In this document: piece by piece, positions 1 through 5,325 of the stretch
Position numbering within the stretch: the stretch's first letter is position 1
Layout: each line of letters opens with the position of its first letter
Assembly: GCA_025454445.1 (NCBI GenBank)
Contig: JALOOK010000178.1
Location: 1 to 8,322 of the forward strand
Direction: 5' to 3'
DNA: 8,322 nucleotides
Origin: Oscillatoria sp. Prado101
Lineage (GTDB): Bacteria > Cyanobacteriota > Cyanobacteriia > Cyanobacteriales > Oscillatoriaceae
The notes under the pieces: generated by a model
Told to the model about the DNA's origin: nothing
Databases searched by the model: none
Seen by the model: only the letters and a program-made list of their open reading frames with translations
Position numbers and translations under genes: made by a program

Positions 1-236
1 AGCGGGATCAGCACAACCCGCCTCAACCCCAGGGAGCCGGTGCGCCGCCCAAATTGCACGAGTTGCTCGCGCAGCGGGGTAGGAGCGAGTTCAAGCGTGC
101 CGGTGCCCACCACCGACGGGGGAGCCGATGTCAAACCCGCCTGACGCTCGCATAAAAGCTGGGCTAACTTATCGAGAGCCACTTGGGGGCGAGGATCGCG
201 ACTACCGTGAGCCACCAGAAAATAACTAGATTGCAA
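1..236 (-). CDS. sirB: Sirohydrochlorin chelatase (SirB/CbiX type), 5' part only
   Basis: The gene reads leftward and runs off the window, leaving about 78 N-terminal residues. The protein begins LQSSYFLVAHGSRDPRPQVA. The LVAHGSRDPR block is the N-terminal signature of the CbiX/SirB family, and its His is expected to be a metal or substrate ligand. A second family-like segment, VGTGTLELAPTPLREQ, follows near residues 44-60. In this family the enzyme inserts Fe2+ (or Co2+) into sirohydrochlorin, giving siroheme for nitrite and sulfite reductases or a cobalamin precursor; I infer the iron role from the cyanobacterial setting. No ATG is possible: an in-frame TAG lies at 255-257, and only TTG codons at 236 and 242 precede the signature. 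I chose 236 because it puts four residues before YFLVAHGS, as in relatives I remember. A weak AGAAG lies upstream. The family call is firm, the exact start less so. Confidence 0.85.
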   Translation of the reverse strand, partial: MQSSYFLVAHGSRDPRPQVALDKLAQLLCERQAGLTSAPPSVVGTGTLELAPTPLREQLVQFGRRTGSLGLRRVVLIP

Positions 237-338
237 TTTCAAGAGCGATTTCTTCTAATCAAACCTGTTAAATACGAGTTTGCCTTAATTTAACATTACT
301 GTAGGAAAATTTTTGTAATCTTTGACACAGAGTGAAAA

Positions 339-410
339 GAAACCGGGTTTCGCCGAAGTTACCCGGTTTCTGACCCCTCGCGTGAATATCAGCGTTCATC
401 AGCGTTCATC
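339..410. repeat. Dispersed GAAACCGGGTTTC palindrome and short tandem repeat
   Basis: A perfect palindromic GAAACCGGGTTTC lies at 339-351 and a second, partial copy (ACCCGGTTTCT) at 361-371. They are followed by two head-to-tail copies of AGCGTTCATC at 391-410. The same palindrome recurs at 863-917 and 2827-2840, so this is a dispersed family. The cluster lies between the sirB gene start and the 3' end of the GUN4 relic. No coding function is seen. Confidence 0.8.
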
Positions 411-429
411 TGCGGTTAAAATAAAAACA

Positions 430-815
430 TTAGCCAATCTCAAATTCAGCCAGACGCGCCGCCATCGCACTGGTATGTCGCCACCAGTGTATCCCACCCG
501 CCCAAATCCGCGAAGGCAAATGTCCCGCCGGCGCTTTAAGATTAAATTGCAGAGCGCTTTCAGGTAAAGGAGCATTGTAAGTTGCCCAGCAAACCTGTTG
601 GCAAAACTTACCGTAATCCTCACCGGCAGCTTTATAAATTCGCGACTGCACGCTGAAGCGAAAACACCCGAAATGTATTTCAACCACAGCCAGTCAATTG
701 TCCGCAAATCCTCACAGGGCAAAGCCTCTATGTCATTGCTATAAAGACAGGCGGCGGTTGATTTGCTTACCGACTGACACAAAAACGCCCGAGTTTCCCG
801 CTCCGCTTCTTTCCA
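430..815 (-). pseudogene. GUN4-domain protein relic, N-terminally truncated and frameshifted
   Basis: Two minus-strand frames together spell one GUN4 domain. From 815 to 666 the frame reads WKEAERETRAFLCQ, then DIEALPCEDLRTIDWLW and KYISG. From 665 to 430 the next frame continues FRFSVQSRIYKAAGEDYGKF, APAGHLPSRIWAGG, WWRH and MAARLAEFEIG, then a TAA stop. The family pattern is W-K-E-A-(D/E), D-I-E, P-C-x-D-L-R-T-I-D, K-Y-S-x-G-R-F-x-F-S-V-Q, and A-P-x-G-H-L-P. Restoring one base between 665 and 666 gives KYISGRFRFSVQ, so a single-base deletion explains the break. Upstream, an in-frame TAA at 822-824 and then dispersed repeats replace the rest of the N terminus. GUN4 domains bind porphyrins; the founding member activates Mg-chelatase, but in filamentous cyanobacteria the domain also occurs in other multidomain proteins. 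I judge it nonfunctional. A sequencing error could account for the frameshift but not for the missing start. Confidence 0.8.
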
Positions 816-862
816 CTTATTTTACCAATTTTGGAAATAATTTATGAAATCTGTGAGGAGCC

Positions 863-917
863 AGAAACCCGGTTTCTTTAAGAAACCGGGTTTCTACCTT
901 ATCGAAACCGGGTTTCT
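863..917. repeat. Three tandemly spaced copies of the GAAACCGGGTTTC palindrome
   Basis: Near-identical 15-base palindromes lie at 863-877 (AGAAACCCGGTTTCT), 881-895 (AGAAACCGGGTTTCT) and 903-917 (CGAAACCGGGTTTCT), separated by 3 and 7 bases. Adjacent copies can pair with themselves or each other. They lie just upstream (minus sense) of the truncated GUN4 relic, exactly where its missing N-terminal region should be. Confidence 0.85.
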
Positions 918-974
918 ACCTGCGCGCAACTCGAATAGAAACGCTATATTAAAAACGAAAACTCCATCTTACTC

Positions 975-999
975 CCCCTCCCCGCTTTTCGGGGAGGGG
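975..999. repeat. C-rich/G-rich perfect hairpin (10-bp arms)
   Basis: CCCCTCCCCG at 975-984 pairs perfectly with CGGGGAGGGG at 990-999 around a five-base loop, CTTTT. It lies about 40 bases beyond the stop of the DUF4359 gene on the minus strand. A run of T directly after the stem is absent on either strand, so I class it as a dispersed repeat hairpin and not as a proven terminator. A related C-rich/G-rich hairpin lies at 2917-2943. Confidence 0.7.
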
Positions 1000-1041
1000 A
1001 TTGGGGGGTGGTGTTCTCGATCGGGCTTACTGTGCAACGCT

Positions 1042-1446
1042 CTATTTCTTCTTAGCGTTATAAGTATAAAAACTCTGCAACACACCCACAGTTTCAAACT
1101 GGTAAGTGGGCAGCCCCGACAGCACCGCACTGAACCCAGAGGGCAACAACTGGCTGACGGACACATCGGTTGTGTAAATGCTGAACAGGAGAAAATCTTG
1201 CCGCTGGGTGCCGCTTTGGACAATGCGCTGGAGATCCGACCGGCCCGCATCCACCGTTGAGGCGCATCCCTCTTGGAGGAAAGGGGCTTTCTGACAGACA
1301 TTCTCCTTGACGTATTCGGTCAACTTGTCCACTGCATACTCCTCGTAGGCAGACTGAGTGGGGTTGGTGAGGGCGATCGCCACCCCCAGCCCCCCCAAGG
1401 CCACTCCCCCCACCAGCGCTGCAATCTTCAACGGCTTCATAGGCAT
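1042..1446 (-). CDS. DUF4359 family membrane-anchored protein
   Basis: The product is 134 residues with this start (MPMKPLKIAALVGGV). Residues about 4-24 form a hydrophobic signal-anchor or signal peptide (AALVGGVALGGLGVAIALT). It is followed by NPTQSAYEEYAVDKLTEYVK, two or more Cys (VCQKAP, EGCAST), and a C-terminal part with FLLFSIYTTDVSVS and YQFETVGVLQSFYTY. This order matches DUF4359, a small family known mainly from cyanobacteria and without an established function. The bulk of the protein should face the periplasm or thylakoid lumen if the N-terminal helix inserts; that is inference. ATG 1446 has GGAGAG about 10 bases upstream; ATG 1440 (MKPLKIA) is an alternative, and an upstream in-frame TTG at 1464 would overlap the ribosome site. 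The two Cys could form a disulfide. The gene stands alone, reading away from the tRNA. Confidence 0.85.
   Translation of the reverse strand: MPMKPLKIAALVGGVALGGLGVAIALTNPTQSAYEEYAVDKLTEYVKENVCQKAPFLQEGCASTVDAGRSDLQRIVQSGTQRQDFLLFSIYTTDVSVSQLLPSGFSAVLSGLPTYQFETVGVLQSFYTYNAKKK
1373..1380. other. HIP1 octamer GCGATCGC
   Basis: One copy of the highly iterated palindrome HIP1 lies inside the DUF4359 gene. HIP1 is overrepresented in many cyanobacterial genomes and supports the taxonomic reading. I saw only this one exact copy in the window. Confidence 0.8.
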
Positions 1447-1548
1447 CCCAAACCCGCTCTCCAAGTAAAGGCCACCCGTTCATGGGCCAGGAGCGGGCGT
1501 CTCTCCCAGATTACCCCAAAAAATTTCCTGATTTCAATGGCGAGGGGG

Positions 1549-1577
1549 TAGACAAACACCGGCAGTCGTGCTACAGT
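1549..1577 (+). promoter_or_regulatory. Probable sigma70-type promoter of tRNA-His
   Basis: TAGACA at 1549-1554 matches the -35 consensus at five of six positions. TACAGT at 1572-1577 matches the -10 consensus at four of six. The spacer is exactly 17 bases. Transcription would start near 1584, a few bases before the mature tRNA 5' end at 1590, leaving a short leader for RNase P. The position relative to the tRNA makes this the best-supported promoter in the window. Confidence 0.55.
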
Positions 1578-1589
1578 AGAAAATGTGAT

Positions 1590-1663
1590 GGCGAGCGTAG
1601 CCAAGTGGTTAAGGCAGAGGATTGTGGTTCCTCCATCCGTGGGTTCGAGTCCCATCGTTCGCC
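1590..1663 (+). tRNA. tRNA-His (anticodon GTG)
   Basis: A full cloverleaf can be drawn. The acceptor stem GCGAGCG (1591-1597) pairs with CGTTCGC (1656-1662), with one G-U pair. The D arm is GCC/GGC and contains the conserved GGTTAA stretch. The anticodon stem GAGGA/TCCTC encloses TTGTGGT, placing anticodon GTG at 1624-1626. The T arm is GTGGG/CCCAT around TTCGAGT. The extra G at 1590 (position -1) opposite C73 at 1663 is the hallmark of histidine tRNA and the main HisRS identity element. CCA is not encoded: the bases after C73 are CTT. Confidence 0.97.
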
Positions 1664-1683
1664 CTTTATATAGATGTGGCATG

Positions 1684-1765
1684 CAGGACAGGCGTCCCGC
1701 CGGTCAGAGTGCCGGTGCAGGCCAGACTGCCGGTGCCGGTGCGGGCACGGGGAGCGCCTGCCGGT
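1684..1765. repeat. GCCGGT-rich low-complexity stretch with GGACAGGC repeat remnant
   Basis: GGACAGGCG at 1687-1695 resembles the left arm of the hairpin at 2745-2769. It is followed by five copies of GCCGGT at 1699, 1711, 1729, 1735 and 1760. The stretch lies between the tRNA and exbB and has no convincing reading frame. It probably belongs to the upstream region of exbB or is dispersed-repeat debris. Confidence 0.5.
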
Positions 1766-1866
1766 AAGGAACTTCAAATCTTTACAATTAGAATACCAGG
1801 GATTGGGCAGGGACAGCTTGTAAAACAGCACTTGGGGCGAGGAACGCACACAGGGAACGAAAAATC

Positions 1867-2667
1867 GTGAATCTGGAAGTAAAAGAAGTATTCGAGAAAG
1901 GCGGGCCGGCCATGTGGCCACTGCTGGCCCTGTCAGTCCTGTCTGTCGCTACAATTGTGGAGCGGCTGTGGTTCTGGGTAAACATCGCCCTCAAAGAAAA
2001 GGCAATCGTCAATCGAGTCCTGGAAGCGGCTCGTCACGACTGGGGAATGGCCAACGAGCTGGCCAGACAAGCGAACGATCTGCCGATCGGGCGATTTCTT
2101 CACGCGCCGCTGCAACTGGCCAACCCGGAGCCAGAACTGTTCCGGCTGGCGCTGGAGGCAGCTGCGGACGAGGAGTTGACCTCGATGCGGCGGGGGGACA
2201 AAATCCTGGAAGCCGTGATTGCTCTAGCCCCACTCTTGGGGTTGCTGGGCACGGTTCTGGGGCTGATCAACTCTCTGGGATCTATCCGTCTCGGCGATTT
2301 GGGAACCTCTTCGGCGGCTGGAGTGACGTTGGGCATCGGTGAGGCGCTGATCACTACGGCCACCGGCCTGATTGTGGCCATTACCAGTTTGGCGTTTTAC
2401 CGGCTGTTTCAGGCGTTTTTGTTCAACCAGGTGAAGATTTTCCGCAAAGCGGGTAATGAATTGGAGTTGCTGTACCGGCAGTTCTGGCCCACGGCGAGCA
2501 AAAATGGCAATGTGCTGGAAAAGAGTGACGCCTCGACCGCTCCGGAACCACCAGCGGAGAATTCTGTCAAGCCCCAAAAAGCAATCAAGCCGGCAGCGCC
2601 ACCGGAGGAGCCCAGCGTTTGGGATGACTCGAAGCAGGTGGAATCTCAGGACTCGGGGGACAGCTAG
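1867..2667 (+). CDS. exbB: ExbB/TolQ/MotA-type proton channel protein
   Basis: The 266-residue product is an inner-membrane proton-channel subunit that works with an ExbD/TolR partner to turn the proton gradient into mechanical work. Three hydrophobic segments are visible: about 16-38 (MWPLLALSVLSVATIVERLW), 114-137 (containing APLLGLLGTVLGL at 121-133) and 152-180 (containing GIGEALITTATGLIVAI). The APLLGLLGTV and G-x-x-EAL-x-T-A-T-G-L blocks are the MotA/TolQ/ExbB signatures; the TTAT residues line the channel in characterised relatives. Residues about 209-266 form a hydrophilic Pro/Glu/Lys-rich cytoplasmic tail longer than I expect for the family. The start is GTG, with AGGGA about ten bases upstream; an internal ATG at 1912 would lose conserved KGGPAMWP residues. 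The partner gene exbD lies 328 bp downstream on the same strand. A TolQ-like or iron-uptake role cannot be separated here because no TonB, TolA or receptor is in view. Confidence 0.9.
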   Translation: MNLEVKEVFEKGGPAMWPLLALSVLSVATIVERLWFWVNIALKEKAIVNRVLEAARHDWGMANELARQANDLPIGRFLHAPLQLANPEPELFRLALEAAADEELTSMRRGDKILEAVIALAPLLGLLGTVLGLINSLGSIRLGDLGTSSAAGVTLGIGEALITTATGLIVAITSLAFYRLFQAFLFNQVKIFRKAGNELELLYRQFWPTASKNGNVLEKSDASTAPEPPAENSVKPQKAIKPAAPPEEPSVWDDSKQVESQDSGDS

Positions 2668-2744
2668 CCGGCCATGTGTTAGATAAGATGTTATAGCAGC
2701 AGTCATATTGGGCGCGGACATCAGTGCCCTAGGGATAAAAGGCG

Positions 2745-2769
2745 TAGGACAGGCCAGACGCCTGTCCTA
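2745..2769. repeat. GGACAGGC hairpin repeat (10-bp perfect arms)
   Basis: TAGGACAGGC (2745-2754) and GCCTGTCCTA (2760-2769) are perfect inverted repeats with a five-base loop, CAGAC. The stem could fold in RNA 78 bases after the exbB stop. No T run follows, so an intrinsic terminator is not supported. A remnant of the same family is at 1687-1695. Confidence 0.75.
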
Positions 2770-2826
2770 ACCTAAGTGAATACTACTCTAGTGCTGCCCC
2801 ACCTGCAATGCCGGTCAAGAAATCTC

Positions 2827-2840
2827 AGAAACCGGGTTTA
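2827..2840. repeat. Single copy of the GAAACCGGGTTT dispersed repeat
   Basis: AGAAACCGGGTTTA is the same element as at 339-351 and 863-917, with the last base changed. It confirms that the element is scattered across the window and not confined to one locus. Confidence 0.7.
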
Positions 2841-2916
2841 TTTGGCCAAAAGCAAGTGGATCTCACACCAGCGCCAAAGTTTAGCTGCCATTATGGCCAA
2901 CCCCCTCACCCCCCAG

Positions 2917-2943
2917 CTCCCTCTCCCACCAGGGGAGAGGGGG
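2917..2943. repeat. C-rich/G-rich hairpin before exbD
   Basis: CTCCCTCTCCC at 2917-2927 pairs with GGGAGAGGGGG at 2933-2943, with one G-U pair and a five-base loop. It resembles the hairpin at 975-999. It lies about 50 bases ahead of the exbD start and, if transcribed, would be a very stable structure in the exbD leader. Confidence 0.65.
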
Positions 2944-2995
2944 TGTAAGAAAAAGCTAGAAAACATCCCCAAGATTGGGCCAAAGCACCTGCACC

Positions 2996-3724
2996 ATGAA
3001 GATTCACCTGGACTCTTCCGCTGAAGAAGCTCGGATTGAAATCATTCCGTTAATTGACGTCATTTTTTGTATCCTGACGTTTTTCATCCTGGCGGCTTTG
3101 CAACTGACGCGCCAGCAGGCGATTACTGTGGACTTGCCGAAGGCCAGCACCGGCCAGCCTCAGGTGCGGCAGATGCTGCTGGTGAGCGTCAGCGCCCTAG
3201 GTCAAGTCTATGTGGAACAGACTCTCGTCTCCAGCGCGGATCAGCTAACTCAGGCGGTGCGGGACTATCGGGCTCAGAACCCTACGGGGCTGATGGTGCT
3301 GTACGCTTCCAAGGATGCCAGATACAATGATGTGGTGCAGGTGCTGGACAAGATGCGCGAAGTGGGGGGCGACCGCGTTGCCCTGGCCACTCTGCCCGGT
3401 GCGGAGGTCAAGCCGACTGGTTCTAATCCTCAGATGCCGGTGATTCCGGGAGTTCCAAATTTGACTTTACCCTCCAGCGTCAGTCCAGCTGTTCCGCTCA
3501 ATCCGTCGGGGGTTCCCAAGTCGGGGACGACGTTCGACCCGGGAAAAATGCAGGTGCCGGTTGTGCCTGGACAGGTGCCGGCATCCCCCGCGCCGGCAGT
3601 TCCCGCGCCGGCAGTTCCCGCGCCGGCAGTTCCCGCGCCGGCAGTTCCCGCGCCGGCAGTTCCCGCTCCGGGAATTCCTGCGCCGCCTGCCGGTGCCGGT
3701 GGGAGTGCGTCTGGTGCGCAGTAG
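2996..3724 (+). CDS. exbD: ExbD/TolR-type protein with long Pro/Ala/Val-rich periplasmic tail
   Basis: The 242-residue product is the ExbD/TolR partner of the upstream ExbB. The N terminus (MKIHLDSSAEEARIEIIPLI) is cytoplasmic. One transmembrane helix spans about 17-37 and carries Asp21 in PLIDVIFCILTFFILAAL, the position of the conserved protonatable Asp. Residues about 45-135 form the periplasmic domain, with LLVSVSALGQVYVE and the segment DARYNDVVQVLDKMREVGG, both typical of the family. Family members usually end near this point, at about 140 residues. Here a further 107 or so residues rich in Pro, Ala and Val follow, including about five PAPAV units at 198-224. ATG 2996 places MKIHL right before the helix; a TTG 21 bases upstream is less likely. 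No strong ribosome site precedes it. The tail should sit in the periplasm and may reach through the cell wall, in the manner of the TonB spacer; that function is inference. Confidence 0.88.
   Translation: MKIHLDSSAEEARIEIIPLIDVIFCILTFFILAALQLTRQQAITVDLPKASTGQPQVRQMLLVSVSALGQVYVEQTLVSSADQLTQAVRDYRAQNPTGLMVLYASKDARYNDVVQVLDKMREVGGDRVALATLPGAEVKPTGSNPQMPVIPGVPNLTLPSSVSPAVPLNPSGVPKSGTTFDPGKMQVPVVPGQVPASPAPAVPAPAVPAPAVPAPAVPAPAVPAPGIPAPPAGAGGSASGAQ
3586..3675 (+). repeat. 15-bp tandem repeat inside exbD encoding PAPAV units
   Basis: The unit TCCCGCGCCGGCAGT occurs four times perfectly at 3601-3660. A copy with one mismatch precedes it (3586-3600) and a degenerate copy follows (3661-3675). Because the unit is a multiple of three, copy number can change without breaking the frame. 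The perfect identity of the copies, including third codon positions, indicates recent slippage expansion. Confidence 0.93.
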
Positions 3725-3768
3725 TGCCGGTTTTCTGGGATAATTTGAGGGGGAGTTACATGGTTTAC

Positions 3769-3818
3769 AGACGCGATAAATCGCGTCTCTAGAAGAGAGG
3801 CCAGACGCGATTTATCGC
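3769..3818. repeat. Nested inverted repeat GACGCGAT/ATCGCGTC
   Basis: A 16-bp arm at 3773-3788 (GCGATAAATCGCGTCT) is the perfect reverse complement of 3803-3818, with a 14-base spacer. Each arm is itself nearly palindromic: AGACGCGAT at 3769-3777 pairs with ATCGCGTCT at 3780-3788, and TCTCT at 3786-3790 can pair with AGAGA at 3794-3798. It lies between the exbD stop and the methyltransferase start. It is a dispersed-repeat type of structure; there is no T run to make it an intrinsic terminator. Confidence 0.8.
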
Positions 3819-3853
3819 CCCTATACAAGAGTTTGCCTAAGGAAATATGCAAA

Positions 3854-5176
3854 ATGGATAAGCAAGATTCTGAGTTAATCGAGAAAATTCGCCAGCAATT
3901 TGACACGGCTCCTTATCCCAGACACGGACTAGACGAATCCCCAAAAGATGACTATAATTTTCTCTATATTCACAACTTGGTAACTCCCTACTATTTGAGA
4001 AACAAAAAAGTTATAGAAACAGAAGGAAAAGTTATTTTAGATGCCGGTTGTGGCAGTGGCTACAAAGCTTTGGCGCTGGCAGAAGCCAATCCAGGAGCGA
4101 AAATTGTAGGGATTGACCTGTCAGATCAGTCGGTAAACTTTGCGCGGCAGCGGCTGGAATATCACGGGTTTGAAAAGGCAGAATTCTATGTGATGCCAAT
4201 AGAGCATTTACCGAGCTTAGGCATAGAGTTTGACTATATCAACTGCGACGAAGTTCTGTATCTGATGTCGGATGTAGCAGCTGGATTGCGGGCGCTGAAG
4301 TCAGTCCTCAAGCCAGACGGGATCATCCGGGGCAATTTGCACAGCTTATATCAGCGGGAATCCTTCTTTCGCGCTCAGGCACTTTTCAAAATGATGGGGC
4401 TGATGGATGAAAATCCTCGCGAGTTGGAGATGGAGATTGTGCGGGAAACGATGAAAGCTTTGAAAGATGACGCAGAATTAAAGAAAAAAACCTGGAAGTC
4501 AAATAGAGAAGACGAACAATTTATTTTAATGAATTATTTATTCCAGGGAGACAAAGGCTACACGATACCTGAAATTTTCGACGCCTTGAGGGCGGCTGAC
4601 TTGGAGTTTGTCAGTATGGTAAATTGGCGGCAGTGGGACGTGACAGACCTGTTCAAGGAGCCGGATGACTTGCCGGCGTTCCTGGCCATGAGCTTGCCCG
4701 AAATTGCCGTGGAAGACCGGCTGCACATGTATGAGCTGGTGCATCCCATCCACCGCCTGCTCGACTTTTGGTGTGGCCAGCCAAACCAGACTCAGCCTTT
4801 TGTGCCGGTGGAGGAATGGACGGACTCAGACTGGCTGGGGGCGCGGGTGCACCTGCACCCCCAGCTGAGAAATGCTAAGCAGCACGAAGACCTGCTCAAC
4901 TGCATCGCCAACCAGCGACCATATGAAATTAGCAAGTATGTTCAGGCCCCGACTCTGGCTCCTGTTATGGTAGGGAATAGCATCGCGGCTTGTCTGCAGC
5001 CGCTGTGGGAGGGGGCGCAGCCGGTTCCCGCCCTGGTGGAACGCTGGCTCAAGGTTAGTCCGGTGGATGCCGTCACCTTGGAGCCGGTGAGCCAGCAGAG
5101 GGCGTTCGAGGAGGTCAAGGGGCTGTTGAGCGACCTGGAAGCCTTTCTGTATGTGCTTTTGCAGCGAGCGGCTTGA
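3854..5176 (+). CDS. Class I SAM-dependent methyltransferase with long C-terminal region
   Basis: The 440-residue product has a Rossmann-fold methyltransferase domain at about 55-165. Motif I, the SAM-binding loop, is VILDAGCGSGYKALALAEA (60-78). The acidic ribose-binding end of strand beta2 is GIDLS (Asp88). INCDEVLYLM (129-138) fills the motif IV position and LKPDGIIRGN (152-161) the motif VI position. Upstream, residues 11-30 read KIRQQFDTAPYPRHGLDESP. Residues about 230-440 are not recognised: they include ELVHPIHRLLDFWCG and a basic/His segment near 331-345, and may be a substrate-binding domain. The start is set by AAGGAA at 3839-3844, nine bases before ATG 3854. The gene directly precedes two pilin genes, 203 bp away. 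The substrate is unknown; pilin or a pilus-linked glycan is possible from context. A protein, small-molecule or glycan substrate cannot be told apart from sequence. Confidence 0.85.
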   Translation: MDKQDSELIEKIRQQFDTAPYPRHGLDESPKDDYNFLYIHNLVTPYYLRNKKVIETEGKVILDAGCGSGYKALALAEANPGAKIVGIDLSDQSVNFARQRLEYHGFEKAEFYVMPIEHLPSLGIEFDYINCDEVLYLMSDVAAGLRALKSVLKPDGIIRGNLHSLYQRESFFRAQALFKMMGLMDENPRELEMEIVRETMKALKDDAELKKKTWKSNREDEQFILMNYLFQGDKGYTIPEIFDALRAADLEFVSMVNWRQWDVTDLFKEPDDLPAFLAMSLPEIAVEDRLHMYELVHPIHRLLDFWCGQPNQTQPFVPVEEWTDSDWLGARVHLHPQLRNAKQHEDLLNCIANQRPYEISKYVQAPTLAPVMVGNSIAACLQPLWEGAQPVPALVERWLKVSPVDAVTLEPVSQQRAFEEVKGLLSDLEAFLYVLLQRAA

Positions 5177-5183
5177 ACTCGCC

Positions 5184-5325
5184 AAAAAAAATTTTGCCGG
5201 GGGTGATATGAAACTGAGCAAAAGTGGGTAATATCTATTATTTGGGATAAATAACCCTGAGAGCGCTTAAAGACCGAAAAAAAAATTTTGCCGGTGGTGA
5301 TATGAAACTGAGCGAGGGTGGGTAA
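5184..5325 (+). repeat. Two direct copies of a ~48-bp element upstream of the pilins, each with a 7-codon ORF
   Basis: Copy 1 (5184-5231) and copy 2 (5277-5325) share an A run, ATTTTGCCGG, GGTGATATGAAACTGAGC and GTGGGTAA. They differ at only about four bases plus one extra A. In each, GATATG opens a seven-codon frame: MKLSKSG-stop at 5208-5231 and MKLSEGG-stop at 5302-5325. A shorter third relative, starting with an A run and ending GAGTCAGGGTGGGTAA, precedes the second pilin (about 6004-6032). The element fills most of the methyltransferase-pilin gap and probably belongs to the pilin leader or promoter region. Confidence 0.8.

Larger units (their letters stand above)
2668..2995. other. Repeat-filled exbB-exbD intergenic region
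   Basis: This stretch has no credible gene. It holds at least three dispersed repeats: the hairpin at 2745-2769, one GAAACCGGGTTT copy at 2827-2840, and the G/C-rich hairpin at 2917-2943. ExbB and ExbD genes are usually adjacent, so I infer that repeats have expanded or inserted between them. Whether transcription crosses the region cannot be read from the sequence. Confidence 0.7.

Noticed and set aside
844..1260. A 138-codon plus-strand open frame across the repeats and the DUF4359 gene
   Set aside because: Its first part translates the GAAACCGGGTTTC repeats and the rest is antisense to the well-supported DUF4359 gene; composition is not protein-like.
1508..1537. Possible minus-strand promoter for the DUF4359 gene (TTGAAA at 1537-1532, TAATCT at 1513-1508)
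   Set aside because: The -35 is good but the -10 matches only half of the consensus and the spacer is 18; too weak to list as a feature.
1789..1794. TAGAAT as a -10 box for exbB
   Set aside because: It matches the -10 consensus well, but no -35 box lies at the proper distance.
3586..3675. Possible CRISPR-like array
   Set aside because: The units are 15 bp, contiguous without spacers, and in frame inside exbD; this is a coding tandem repeat.
3430..3906. A 158-codon minus-strand open frame with GAGTA repeats
   Set aside because: It is the reverse-strand shadow of the exbD 15-bp repeat and continues across the intergenic inverted repeat; ExbD on the plus strand has clear family motifs.
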